Part shown: piece by piece, positions 8,565-15,724 of the stretch | Numbering within the stretch: the first letter of the stretch is position 1 | Layout: each line of letters begins with the position of its first letter | DNA from: Elusimicrobia bacterium GWA2_62_23 | Lineage (GTDB): Bacteria; Elusimicrobiota; Elusimicrobia; Elusimicrobiales; UBA9959 | Length of the DNA: 41,405 nt | Reading direction: 5' to 3' | Assembly: GCA_001799635.1 (NCBI GenBank) | Contig: MGTV01000001.1 | Location: forward strand, 1 to 41,405 | Program-made: the position numbers and the translations under genes | The notes under the pieces: model-generated | The model's input: the letters and a program-made list of their open reading frames with translations, nothing else | Database searches by the model: none | Told to the model about the DNA's origin: nothing

Positions 8565-8636
8565 AATCCCTCCCGCTGAGATCCGCTACACATAAATTCT
8601 ACCAAAACAACGGCCCCGCGGTAATCCCGGCCGGGG

Positions 8637-8667
8637 AAAAAAGCGGGGCGGACCCTTTGGTCCGCCC
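8637..8667 (-). terminator. Terminator of the Fur-box operon (minus strand)
   Basis: Read on the minus strand, GGGCGGACC and GGTCCGCCC (8646-8667) form a 9-bp stem with a 4-base loop, followed by CGC and six T residues (8642-8637). It lies about 105 bases past the stop of the ABC ATPase gene. The 208-base gap in which it sits also has two weaker inverted repeats (8675-8709 and 8759-8780) and no gene. Confidence 0.8.
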
Positions 8668-8772
8668 TCTGCATGAGCCTCGGCTTGCACTGCCATCCGG
8701 GAGAGGCTCCTTCCCTACTTATAGTGTAGCTCCCGAAACCATGTTTGGCAAGGGCCCTACGGGTACGTATTT

Positions 8773-9453
8773 CTACCCGTGCAGTTTCCCGTCCCGTATA
8801 TCAAGGACACGGTCCGCGGAACGCGCCAGCTCCAGGTTATGCGTGACCATCACCACGGTAATGCCCTGGCCGGCGAGGCCGCGAAGTATCCCCTTTATCT
8901 CTTCCGTGCGGCGGCTGTCCAGGCTGCCGGTCGGTTCGTCGGCCAGGAGCACCTTGGGGCCGTTGATAAGGGCGCGGGCTATGGCGACCCGCTGCATCTC
9001 ACCGCCGGAAAGCTCCCCTGGCAGGTGCCGGGAACGACGCTCTATGCCCAGCAGCTTCATTACCTCATGGGGGGACTTGGCCGAGGGGGAACGGTAGAAG
9101 GCCCCGGGGAGGAGGATATTCTCCTCCACCGTCAGCGTCGGAATGAGGTAGAACTTCTGGAACACGTAGCCGAACATCTCGCGGCGGATGCGCGTCAGCT
9201 CGGTCTCGGAAAGTTCGCGGCGCCCGCCGAAGATCTGCGCCTCCCCTACCCGGAGCGTGCCCGAGGTGGGATTGTCGAGGCAGCCTATCATGTTGAGTAA
9301 AGTAGTCTTGCCGGAGCCGGAGGGACCGATAATTGCCGTCAGTTCCCCCGGGCCCGCCTCGAAGCTTATACCGTCCACGGCCCGGACCTCTTCCGAACCG
9401 CGCCGGTACGCCTTCACCAGGTCCGTGGCCGAAATTACGATATCCTTGTTCAT
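8773..9453 (-). CDS. ABC transporter ATP-binding protein, MacB/LolD type
   Basis: A 226-residue nucleotide-binding subunit of the MacB/LolD/FtsE type, which drives mechanotransmission of substrates across the periplasm rather than ordinary import. The Walker A motif GPSGSGKTTLLN lies near residue 42, the signature LSGGEMQRVAIARAL near 142, Walker B VLLADEPTGSLD near 165 and the switch histidine in VMVTHN near 200. The start is placed at the ATG overlapping the stop of the permease gene (ATGA, 9450-9453). An upstream in-frame ATG at 9510 would add 19 basic residues inside the permease and is unlikely. It is the last gene of the operon before the terminator at 8637-8667. Confidence 0.93.
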   Translation of the reverse strand: MNKDIVISATDLVKAYRRGSEEVRAVDGISFEAGPGELTAIIGPSGSGKTTLLNMIGCLDNPTSGTLRVGEAQIFGGRRELSETELTRIRREMFGYVFQKFYLIPTLTVEENILLPGAFYRSPSAKSPHEVMKLLGIERRSRHLPGELSGGEMQRVAIARALINGPKVLLADEPTGSLDSRRTEEIKGILRGLAGQGITVVMVTHNLELARSADRVLDIRDGKLHG

Positions 9454-10643
9454 ACCTGGTCTCCTTCCACGCGTATAGCGTCGAGCGGGCGCACCCGGGC
9501 CGCGCGCCACGCGGGATAAACCCCGCTGAGCAGGCCGCCGGCGAGTATGAGCAGGAAGGCGAACCCCGTTATCTCCCCGTCCAGCGCCACCAGCGCCCCG
9601 TTGGGGGCGTAAGGCAGGAAGTAGCGCACCGCGGCTTCGCTAACCCTTGCGGTAACGAACGCCAGGCCTATGCCGGCCGCCCCGCCGAGCCCGCAGAGTA
9701 TGGCCGTCTCCATCCAGATCATCCTGAACACGTCCAGCGGCATGGCGCCCATGCTCTTGAGGATGCCTATCTCGGAGTAGCGCTCCATCACCGACATCAG
9801 GATGGTGTTGATAACGCCGGCCATGGCGATGATCAGCGCTATGCCCGCTATGCCCAGCACTATCACCCGGGCGCTGTTGACCAGGTTCATGATGGTGGTC
9901 TTCACCTGCGCCATGGACACCACCTGCACGTCGGGCAGGTCGTAAAGCCGGTTCTCGAGCGCCGAAATGTCGGCCTCCTTCTTTACCTTGATACCGAGGC
10001 CGGTGAGCATGCCCTTGCGGTTGAAAAGGTTCTGCACGGTGGAAATGGGGAGGAAGATGGTGCCGTCGTCCTGGGTGCCGGAACGCTTGAGCACGCCCAC
10101 CACGGTAAGCTCCTGGTCGAGCCCGGGGATCAGCAGTTTATCGCCGGCCTCGCGGGTCTCGAGTTCGGCGGCCTCGTAGCCCAGCACGGCCTCGAGCGCC
10201 GTATTGCTCTTGAACCAGCCGCCCTGCTTGAACTCAAGGTACGGTTTCATGGGAGGGAAACTTTCCGAGTCCACGCCCAGGTAGGCCGCCACGGCGCCGT
10301 TCTCGCCCTTGTTCGGGTCGAAAACGCCGTGCATGAGCATCGGGGTGACCTTCTCCACTTCCGGGTTCTTGAACACGGTCTTCACCACCGACTCGGGCAT
10401 GTAACGCAGGCCGGTGCCGCCCTTGAGCATCAGCGTAGCCGCCTCGTAGGGGCAGCCCTTCGCGGTCAGCAGCACCTGGAAGCCCATATTGTCTATGTCG
10501 CGGTTGAGGCCCTGCTGGTAGCCCCGGTTGAAGCCCAGCAGCGTGGCCAGCACCCAGGCCGACAGCATTATGCCTCCGGCGGTGAGCGCGGTGCGGATCT
10601 TCTTGCGCAGCAGGTTCTTATAGGCGATGGCGTATACGTTCAT
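9450..10643 (-). CDS. ABC transporter permease, MacB/FtsX type
   Basis: A 397-residue permease with the four-segment layout of the MacB/FtsX superfamily: one membrane helix near residues 18-38, a large periplasmic domain (about 40-270), then three helices near 275-300, 325-350 and 365-385. The sequence RYSEIGILKSMGAMP before the third helix is the conserved coupling region that contacts the ATPase. The C-terminus has the typical PAWRAARVRPLDAIR motif. The gene overlaps both neighbours by four bases (ATGA), so permease, ATPase and the FMN-binding-like protein are translationally coupled. The FMN-binding-like neighbour, the lipoprotein and two outer-membrane proteins suggest that it works with envelope partners. 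The substrate is unknown. Confidence 0.92.
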   Translation of the reverse strand: MNVYAIAYKNLLRKKIRTALTAGGIMLSAWVLATLLGFNRGYQQGLNRDIDNMGFQVLLTAKGCPYEAATLMLKGGTGLRYMPESVVKTVFKNPEVEKVTPMLMHGVFDPNKGENGAVAAYLGVDSESFPPMKPYLEFKQGGWFKSNTALEAVLGYEAAELETREAGDKLLIPGLDQELTVVGVLKRSGTQDDGTIFLPISTVQNLFNRKGMLTGLGIKVKKEADISALENRLYDLPDVQVVSMAQVKTTIMNLVNSARVIVLGIAGIALIIAMAGVINTILMSVMERYSEIGILKSMGAMPLDVFRMIWMETAILCGLGGAAGIGLAFVTARVSEAAVRYFLPYAPNGALVALDGEITGFAFLLILAGGLLSGVYPAWRAARVRPLDAIRVEGDQV

Positions 10644-11245
10644 TTTTCCTTCTTCGAGAAGACGAACTCGTCTAGCAGTATCAGGTTCTTCTTGACGGCG
10701 CGCAGCACCGCCTGGAAATCCTTGCCCGCCTTGGAGGGGGCTTTCAGTTTAGCCGGGGCTCCCTTGGCGGCCGCCGGGTCGTAGGGGGAGAAGTCCTTGA
10801 GCGCCAGCCCCTTGAACTGCGCGCCGAATTCTTTAGAGCGCAGGTCCTTCGCGGCGCGGGAGGTGAGCTTCTGTATATAAAAGGCTTTTACCGTGCCGGC
10901 CTTGTCCAGGGCGAGGAACACCTGGATGCCGCCGTACTCGCCCTTCTGGTTCACGCCGTGGATGTAACCCACTATCTCCTTGTCCTTGTAGATGTCGTAG
11001 AGCGTGTAGGGGACGTCCATGGTCTCGTAGAGGCCCTTGAACTTGTCGCCGAGGCGCTTCTCTACACGCTCCAGCAGCGGCTGGCCCCCGCTCTGTTTTA
11101 TGGAGACATAGCGCGTCTTGTAGCCGGTGGAGCCGGGAAACAGCCGGGCCACGTCGCGGTCGGGGTCGTTGAGGTCGCAGCCCACCGCGGCGAAGGCGGG
11201 AGGGGCGGCCAGCAGGGCGCAGAGCAGGAGAATATATTTCTTCAT
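10640..11245 (-). CDS. Periplasmic FMN-binding-domain-like protein
   Basis: A 201-residue exported protein with a clear signal peptide (residues 1-19, cleavage after AFA). The middle part, GYIHGVNQKGEYGGIQVFLALD followed by KAFYIQ (about residues 93-125), has the pattern of FMN_bind domains seen in RnfG/NqrC-type and PepSY-associated redox proteins. The SGAT-type threonine used for covalent flavin attachment is not evident. In its place is APSKAGKDFQAVLRAVKKN near 165-183, which keeps the surrounding helix. It may therefore bind flavin non-covalently or have lost it. It overlaps the permease and outer-membrane protein genes by four bases on each side. The assignment rests on pattern recognition and is moderate. 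Confidence 0.65.
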   Translation of the reverse strand: MKKYILLLCALLAAPPAFAAVGCDLNDPDRDVARLFPGSTGYKTRYVSIKQSGGQPLLERVEKRLGDKFKGLYETMDVPYTLYDIYKDKEIVGYIHGVNQKGEYGGIQVFLALDKAGTVKAFYIQKLTSRAAKDLRSKEFGAQFKGLALKDFSPYDPAAAKGAPAKLKAPSKAGKDFQAVLRAVKKNLILLDEFVFSKKEK

Positions 11246-12219
11246 ATAGGCAGATAGTAATAGAGCTGGGTCACCGCGCGCTTCTCGTTCATTACGTCCT
11301 CGTATTCAAAACTGCCGCGCCAGGTCAGGTAAGGGGTAAGGGCGTAAGAAACCCCGGCGGCCAGCGCCCAGCCCTCCAGGCCCTCCATCCCGGAGTAAAC
11401 GGCCTGCGTTTCCAGCTTCAGGCGGTTCTCGTCGAGCAGGTTCAGGCCCGCGCGGCCGAGGCCCGCGAGGTAATGCATGCCGGCCTTCTCGCCCGCGCGC
11501 AGGTCCGCCCGGAACTCCCAGCGGTCCCAGAGCAGGGCGTAATCGGCGCCGAAAGCGGTATAGGGCGCTTCGCCGCCAGGCAACACGTCGTAGCCGGCGG
11601 TTTGCGGAACCCGGCCGGCCGAAGCGTAAAACCCTGCGGCGTAATTATCGCGCGCGAGCACGCCCTTGGCGGCGCGGGCGGACGCCAGGTAGTTGCCGGA
11701 AGCGCGTGGGCGCATCCCGGTCCCCGAGGTCAGGCTGAAAGCGAGGTCGCCCCAGGCCAGGTCGCGCGAAGCGCCGAAGCCCCAGTCCCGGTCGAAGCCG
11801 TAGCCGTACATGGGCAGCGCCTGCAGCAGGGCGCCGTGGGTGTCAAAGTAGGACTCCAGGCCGGCGGCCGCCCGGTTATGCCCGGCCCAGACGTAAGCGT
11901 ACGGGGTCCGGAAGCGGTAGTAAGCGTTGTAGAGCTGCGGCTCCAGGCGGTTTTCGGCGTCCGGGTCCCAGGCCAGGCGGCCCTGCACGGCCAGCGTGCC
12001 GGTATCGCCGCGCTCGCCGGAAAACTTGCGCACGAAGTCGAAACCGACGGAGGATTTCTGCATGGGCTCGCCGGAGCTCATGGAGTGCCAGACGCCCGCC
12101 TTCTCCATGGAAGAATAGCCGGCCACGCCCTGGGCTTCCAGGAAAAGCAGCCGCTCCCCGGCGGCCGCCGCCCGGGGCAGCAGCAGGAGGCTAAATAGTA
12201 AAGAGTATAGCGCCTTCAT
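11242..12219 (-). CDS. Predicted outer-membrane beta-barrel protein
   Basis: I recognise no named family. The 325 residues begin with a signal peptide (1-20, cleavage around AAA/GE). The rest alternates hydrophobic and polar residues with many Tyr, Trp, Gly and Arg, for example AYVWAGHNRAAAG and FRADLRAGEKAGMHYLAGLG, and ends in an aromatic-hydrophobic strand (TQLYYYLPI), as barrels often do. About twelve to fourteen strands are plausible. The gene overlaps the upstream lipoprotein gene by 29 bases; the signal peptide only fits if this ATG is used. Within the operon it is a candidate outer-membrane channel or surface component for the transport system. Confidence 0.65.
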   Translation of the reverse strand: MKALYSLLFSLLLLPRAAAAGERLLFLEAQGVAGYSSMEKAGVWHSMSSGEPMQKSSVGFDFVRKFSGERGDTGTLAVQGRLAWDPDAENRLEPQLYNAYYRFRTPYAYVWAGHNRAAAGLESYFDTHGALLQALPMYGYGFDRDWGFGASRDLAWGDLAFSLTSGTGMRPRASGNYLASARAAKGVLARDNYAAGFYASAGRVPQTAGYDVLPGGEAPYTAFGADYALLWDRWEFRADLRAGEKAGMHYLAGLGRAGLNLLDENRLKLETQAVYSGMEGLEGWALAAGVSYALTPYLTWRGSFEYEDVMNEKRAVTQLYYYLPI

Positions 12220-12613
12220 AGAGTTTCTCCGCGCCTTTCAGCACCTTTATTTTCAGTTCCCACTCCCCGGGCATGACCAAATTCACCGGCAGCAGGTAGT
12301 CGCCTTTCTTGTTGAGCTGGAACTTCACCGGCCCGGAGTCATGGTAGCGCATCGACGGCATGCCGTATTCGCCTATGACCTCGCAGGCCGCGGCCTGCGC
12401 CCCGTCCTTGCCGAAAACCTGCACCTTGGCTATGGGCGTTCCCAGTTTAGCCTTCTCGGCGAACTGCCAGGTGAACCAGCCGCCGTCGGGCAGCGGGATC
12501 TTTTCACCCTCGGCGGCCAGCACGGCGGGGCCGGACGCGGCGGGGGGCGGGACTTCCTTGCCGCCGCAGGCGGCCAGGAACAAAACTAACAGAGGTAAAG
12601 AGATTTTTTTCAT
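12191..12613 (-). CDS. YtkA-like periplasmic lipoprotein
   Basis: A 140-residue lipoprotein: the N-terminus ends in the lipobox LAAC with Cys16, followed by GG and a Pro/Ala-rich linker. The folded part resembles YtkA-like/FixH-type immunoglobulin-like domains, with GMPSMRYH near residue 84 followed by GDYLLPVNLVMPGEWELKIKV near 103-123. The Met-x-x-Met-x-x-His arrangement could bind copper or another soft metal, which is an inference. A GAGGAGGAAAT ribosome site precedes the ATG. Its place between the haem-like membrane protein and the outer-membrane protein supports a role in metal or redox handling at the envelope. Confidence 0.7.
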   Translation of the reverse strand: MKKISLPLLVLFLAACGGKEVPPPAASGPAVLAAEGEKIPLPDGGWFTWQFAEKAKLGTPIAKVQVFGKDGAQAAACEVIGEYGMPSMRYHDSGPVKFQLNKKGDYLLPVNLVMPGEWELKIKVLKGAEKLYEGAILFTI

Positions 12614-12659
12614 ATTTCCTCCTCCGGTGATCTATCCAACATTGTACCTAAAACCGCCC

Positions 12660-13031
12660 CTACTCGCGCACCAGGGCGCCGGCCCGCTTGGCAGTGTGAT
12701 AAAGTCCTGCCCAGCAGCAGGCGGCGCCGGACCACACATGCACCCTGAACAGTATCTTAGCCAGGGGCTTAGCCAGCGGCAGGAAAAGCGCCAGCCCGCT
12801 TAGCGCGCAGACGGCGAAGGACAGCAACAGGCCCCAGTTCCACCAGAGCCGCAGCCGGGCCGGGCGGAAGCCCCTGCGTTCGGCAGACTCCGACAACAGC
12901 GAAAAGACCGCCAGCGCGCCCAGTATTTGGAGGACGTATAACTCAAGGAAATAATTGCGCGGCGCGGCGGCGCCCGCGGCGTGAGCCGCGGACGGCGCCA
13001 GCAGCGCGAAGGCGGTCAGGACGGCCTTCAT
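12660..13031 (-). CDS. Small haem-b-like (DUF4405-like) membrane protein
   Basis: A 123-residue protein with an apparent signal peptide or first helix (1-19), then three hydrophobic segments near residues 30-47, 64-86 and 91-115. The last contains His at VHVWSGAACCWAGLYHTAKR, two histidines about thirteen residues apart, with a double Cys between them. This spacing is typical of small b-type cytochrome domains such as DUF4405/cytochrome b561-like proteins. A matching histidine in an earlier helix is not obvious, so haem binding is an inference. The gene starts four bases after the stop of the outer-membrane protein gene. Together with the FMN-binding-like protein it hints at electron transfer across the inner membrane. 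Confidence 0.6.
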   Translation of the reverse strand: MKAVLTAFALLAPSAAHAAGAAAPRNYFLELYVLQILGALAVFSLLSESAERRGFRPARLRLWWNWGLLLSFAVCALSGLALFLPLAKPLAKILFRVHVWSGAACCWAGLYHTAKRAGALVRE

Positions 13032-13035
13032 GGCC

Positions 13036-13779
13036 CTAGAACGGCACTCCCACTATAAGGCGCGTCTGCGCGTCCTTACTGTCGCCGTTAAGCCCGGCCA
13101 GGTAGCCGAGGTTGGCCCAGACCTTCATGTCCCTGGCGCGCAGGTGCACGGTAGGGCCGGCGTGGTAGGCATCGGCTTTATAGTCGCCGGTAGCTTCAAG
13201 GCCCGCTTTGAATATCTCGGAGAACTTCCAGCCGGCGGCGGCGGAAAAGCGGTGCTCGGCGGCCGAGACCTTTTCGAGGGGGAACTCCGCCACCTGGTTA
13301 TAGGCCAGGTTCAGGCGCCCCAGGTCCTTGGCCAGCACCAGTTTGGCCTCCAGCGCGCCCTGCGCGGAGAGGTCCGTGCTGCGCACGTATTCGGCGTAAA
13401 GCAGGGTGTCCACCGGCAGTTCGCCCTTCTCGGCCAGGCGGTGGCGCAGGCGCAGCTTCATGCCGTCATAGCTGAAGGTCTTGGAGGCGGGGGTATTGTT
13501 CTGTTTGAAGTTCTGGTACATCGCTATGTCGGTCCTGGCGGTCAGCCCGTACTCAAGTTCCACCTGGTGCTTCCAGGCGGAGGTCTCCGGGGCGGCCGTA
13601 TCCGGCACCTCGGTCGTGGAGTAGTACTCCAGCTCGGCGCGCCCCTCGCGCACGGTCATGTACTCGTAGGTCCAGACGTAGGACCTGGGGTCGGCCTTGG
13701 CAGGCGCGGGCCCCGCGGCCAGAACGGCGGCGAAGACCGCGGCCCCGGCTATTGTTCGCACTATTCTGTTCTCTTTCAT
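13036..13779 (-). CDS. Secreted, probable outer-membrane protein; first gene of the Fur-box operon
   Basis: A 247-residue protein with a signal peptide (about 1-29, cleavage after AKA). The mature part consists of amphipathic stretches (EYMTVREGRAELEYYSTTEV, HQVELEYGLTARTDIAMYQNF) and ends RLIVGVPF, with a C-terminal Phe as expected for outer-membrane barrels. It resembles the loosely defined transporter-like barrel proteins near metal-resistance genes, but I cannot name a family. AAGGAG lies nine bases before the ATG. A Fur box lies 32 bases upstream, so this should be the first gene of an iron- or metal-regulated operon running to 8773. Confidence 0.68.
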   Translation of the reverse strand: MKENRIVRTIAGAAVFAAVLAAGPAPAKADPRSYVWTYEYMTVREGRAELEYYSTTEVPDTAAPETSAWKHQVELEYGLTARTDIAMYQNFKQNNTPASKTFSYDGMKLRLRHRLAEKGELPVDTLLYAEYVRSTDLSAQGALEAKLVLAKDLGRLNLAYNQVAEFPLEKVSAAEHRFSAAAGWKFSEIFKAGLEATGDYKADAYHAGPTVHLRARDMKVWANLGYLAGLNGDSKDAQTRLIVGVPF

Positions 13780-13810
13780 GGTGAGGTTCTCCTTGTTCTC
13801 TAGTCTATAT

Positions 13811-13829
13811 GATTATGATAATCATTATC
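13811..13829 (-). promoter_or_regulatory. Fur box in front of the transport operon
   Basis: GATTATGATAATCATTATC matches the classical 19-base Fur box GATAATGATAATCATTATC at 18 of 19 positions. It covers a CATAAT -10-like box (minus strand, 13817-13812) and lies 32 bases upstream of the start codon at 13779. Repression by a metal-loaded Fur protein is the expected result. Confidence 0.88.
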
Positions 13830-13853
13830 ATTTAGAAATTAAAAAATATATCC

Positions 13854-14288
13854 CTATTTCTTTTTCGCGCAGCAGGGGCAGAGCCCGTAGATCTCCAGAC
13901 GGTGCCCGGATATGGCATAGCCGTGCTTCGCCGCCAGCCGCGCCTGCAGCCGCTCTATCTCGGGGTCTACGGCTTCGGTAAAACAGCCGCAGGCCGTGCA
14001 GATCAGGTGATCGTGATGGGGCTTGTCGCCGCCCGGCTCGTATCTGGCCACGCCGTCAGAGGGGATGAACTCCAGCACTTTGCCGCAGCCGCAAAGGCAC
14101 TTAAGGGCGCGGTAAACTGTGGCTATGCCTATGCCGGGCATGCGCTTCTGTGCGGCCTTATGCACCTGCTCCGCGCTCAGGTGGCCTTCGCCCGAGGATA
14201 AGACATCCAGAATGGCCTCACGGCGGCGGCTGCGGCGCGAGCCTTGACAGTCGCAGACCTTTTTATGGGGCGGGGTTTTTCTCGGCAT
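13854..14288 (-). CDS. Fur-family metalloregulator with extra cysteines
   Basis: A 144-residue Fur-superfamily repressor. The winged-helix DNA-binding domain spans about residues 20-80 with the recognition helix GIATVYRALK. The dimerisation domain has the metal ligands HHDH (91-94) and the structural zinc pairs CTAC (97-100) and CPCC near the C-terminus. Additional cysteines CDC (12-14) and CLCGC (64-68) are not standard. The ATG at 14288 is preferred over upstream in-frame starts at 14306 and 14360, because a promoter and a Fur box lie between them. The closest ligand set fits Fur, Zur or PerR, and the metal cannot be decided. Fur boxes before this gene and the adjacent operon suggest Fur-type autoregulation. 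Confidence 0.88.
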   Translation of the reverse strand: MPRKTPPHKKVCDCQGSRRSRRREAILDVLSSGEGHLSAEQVHKAAQKRMPGIGIATVYRALKCLCGCGKVLEFIPSDGVARYEPGGDKPHHDHLICTACGCFTEAVDPEIERLQARLAAKHGYAISGHRLEIYGLCPCCAKKK

Positions 14289-14291
14289 ATT

Positions 14292-14310
14292 GATAACTAT
14301 TATCATTATG
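14292..14310 (-). promoter_or_regulatory. Fur box of the regulator gene
   Basis: GATAACTATTATCATTATG matches the 19-base Fur consensus at about 15 positions. It overlaps the -10 box of the regulator's promoter, which predicts autorepression. It also lies about 70-80 bases upstream of possible -10 boxes for the divergent metal-binding protein gene. Confidence 0.75.
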
Positions 14311-14333
14311 TCAAATCCGGTCGGGGCTGTCAA
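14305..14333 (-). promoter_or_regulatory. Promoter of the Fur-family gene
   Basis: On the minus strand TTGACA (14333-14328) and CATAAT (14310-14305) are spaced by 17 bases. Initiation would fall near 14298, leaving a leader of only about ten bases before the ATG at 14288 and no obvious ribosome site. Confidence 0.65.
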
Positions 14334-14438
14334 CAGGTCCCTCCGCCGGTCCTCCGCCAAAGAGGCGCGGCCGGCCGTATAATTTATATAATTATCGGGT
14401 TGCCGTTGTCAGGCAAAAGACAGTCACCAGGAGAGAAC

Positions 14439-15047
14439 ATGAAAAAGACCGTATTGTTTTCCATCATAGCCCTCGCCCTCGCGGCGGGGACCGCCGCCGC
14501 CCATTGCGGTAAATGCCCCGGAGACAAAAAAGCCGGAGAGGCCCAGGCCGCCGAAGCCGGGCCCGCCAAGAAGAAGGACTGCGGCGACTGCCCCATGCAC
14601 AAGAAGCAGGGCGCCAAGAAATGCGGCGGCGTGACCTGCCCTGAGAACCTGCCGGGAGCCCGGACCGTTTCCAAAAAGATAGCCGACGGTGTGGAAGTGA
14701 CCACCACCGCCAAGGACAAGGAAACCGTGGCCAAGATCCAGGAGCTGGCCCTGGTCCACTACGCGCCTAAGGCGGAGAAGTGCCACGGCTGCCCCACCAC
14801 GGTGCCCGGCGCCGAGACCAAATTCGAGAACACCCCCGACGGCATAAAGGTCACCATTACCGGCAAGACCCCGGAAACCGTCAAGAAGATCCAGAGCGCT
14901 TCCGCTAACGAGCACAAGGGCCACGCCAAGGAAGGCAGGAAAGAAGCCAAGGCCGGCAAGAAATACATGTGCGCCATGAAATGCGTGGAAGCCGCCGCCC
15001 CGGGCAAGTGCCCTAAGTGCGGCATGCCCATGGAGGAGATCAAGTAA
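14439..15047 (+). CDS. Exported Cys/His/Met-rich heavy-metal-binding protein
   Basis: A 202-residue exported protein with signal peptide 1-21 (cleavage after AAA). The mature chain carries repeated metal-ligand motifs: HCGKCPG near 22, CGDCPMH near 48, CGGVTCP near 61, CHGCP near 110, MCAMKC near 176 and CPKCGMPM near 190. The last two resemble the heavy-metal-binding domain found at the start of CusB-type and CopA-type proteins (normally CPMHP...CPKCGM). Between them lie two tandem copies of a module of about 40 residues, each containing DG(V/I)xVT...ETVxKIQ. The ATG at 14439 follows AGGAGAG. The gene is divergent from the Fur-family gene and overlaps the Crp/Fnr gene by one base. Copper, zinc or iron binding are all possible. 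Confidence 0.75.
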   Translation: MKKTVLFSIIALALAAGTAAAHCGKCPGDKKAGEAQAAEAGPAKKKDCGDCPMHKKQGAKKCGGVTCPENLPGARTVSKKIADGVEVTTTAKDKETVAKIQELALVHYAPKAEKCHGCPTTVPGAETKFENTPDGIKVTITGKTPETVKKIQSASANEHKGHAKEGRKEAKAGKKYMCAMKCVEAAAPGKCPKCGMPMEEIK

Positions 15048-15724
15048 TGGTAATAGCCAGCAGCGCCCTCAAAAAAGTCCCTTTCTTCCGCGGCCTCAGG
15101 CAGCGGGAGATAAACCAGGTGCTCTCTATCGCCGGCGTAAAGAGTTACGCCGCCGGGGAAATGGTCTTCGCCAAGCAGGACCTGGGCAACAACTTCTTCA
15201 TAGTGAAGTCCGGCCGCATCAAGATCTTCACCACCGTGGGCGGGGATAAGCGTAAGACCTTCGCCTTCCTGAAGAAGGGGGACTTCTTCGGCGAGATGTC
15301 GCTGCTGGGCGGCCGGGTCCGCTCCGCCTCGGCCCAGGCGGCCGAGGCGAGCGAACTGTTCGTGATCTCGAAAAAGAACTTCAAGCGCCTGATCCTGGAG
15401 AACGCCGACTTCACCCTGAAACTGCTGCACACCCTGGCGGACCGCCTGAGCAAGTGCAACAATGAAATAAGCTCGATGCTGTTCCACAACATCCTGGGCC
15501 GGCTGGCCGAGGCCATCCTCGAACTCTCCAAGGACAAGCACGCCAAGCCGGTGAAGATGGCCATAGACCAGAACGAACTGGCCCAGTACCTGGGCACCAC
15601 CCGGGTGCCGGTCTGCCGCGCCATCAACACCCTCAAGCGCAGCGGCGTCATAGACTACCGCCGCGGCGAGCTGATCATCCTGAACCAGGCCCGCCTGCGG
15701 TCCATAGCGGGGAACGCGCAATGA
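15047..15724 (+). CDS. Crp/Fnr-family transcriptional regulator
   Basis: A 225-residue regulator with an N-terminal cyclic-nucleotide-binding fold (GEMVFAKQDLGNNFFIVKSGRIKIF, then GDFFGEMSLLGG, about residues 35-100), a long dimerisation helix and a C-terminal winged helix whose recognition helix is in LAQYLGTTRVPVCRAINTLKRSG (about 180-202). There is no N-terminal cysteine cluster, so it is not an FNR-type Fe-S oxygen sensor. The cAMP-binding Arg/Ser pair is also not clear, so the ligand is unknown. The start is the ATG overlapping the stop of the metal-binding protein gene (TAATG) behind GGAGGAG. It overlaps hisS by four bases. It could control the adjacent envelope genes, which is an inference from position. 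Confidence 0.9.
   Translation: MVIASSALKKVPFFRGLRQREINQVLSIAGVKSYAAGEMVFAKQDLGNNFFIVKSGRIKIFTTVGGDKRKTFAFLKKGDFFGEMSLLGGRVRSASAQAAEASELFVISKKNFKRLILENADFTLKLLHTLADRLSKCNNEISSMLFHNILGRLAEAILELSKDKHAKPVKMAIDQNELAQYLGTTRVPVCRAINTLKRSGVIDYRRGELIILNQARLRSIAGNAQ

Noticed and set aside
9333..10784. Long plus-strand ORF opposite the ABC permease
   Set aside because: The permease on the minus strand has membrane helices, coupling motif and ATGA overlaps with its neighbours; the plus ORF has none.
14288..14360. Longer start for the Fur-family protein
   Set aside because: The extra 24 codons span the promoter and Fur box and match nothing in Fur N-termini.
15047..15724. FNR-type oxygen sensor
   Set aside because: The N-terminal cysteine cluster required for the Fe-S centre is absent; only isolated cysteines occur.
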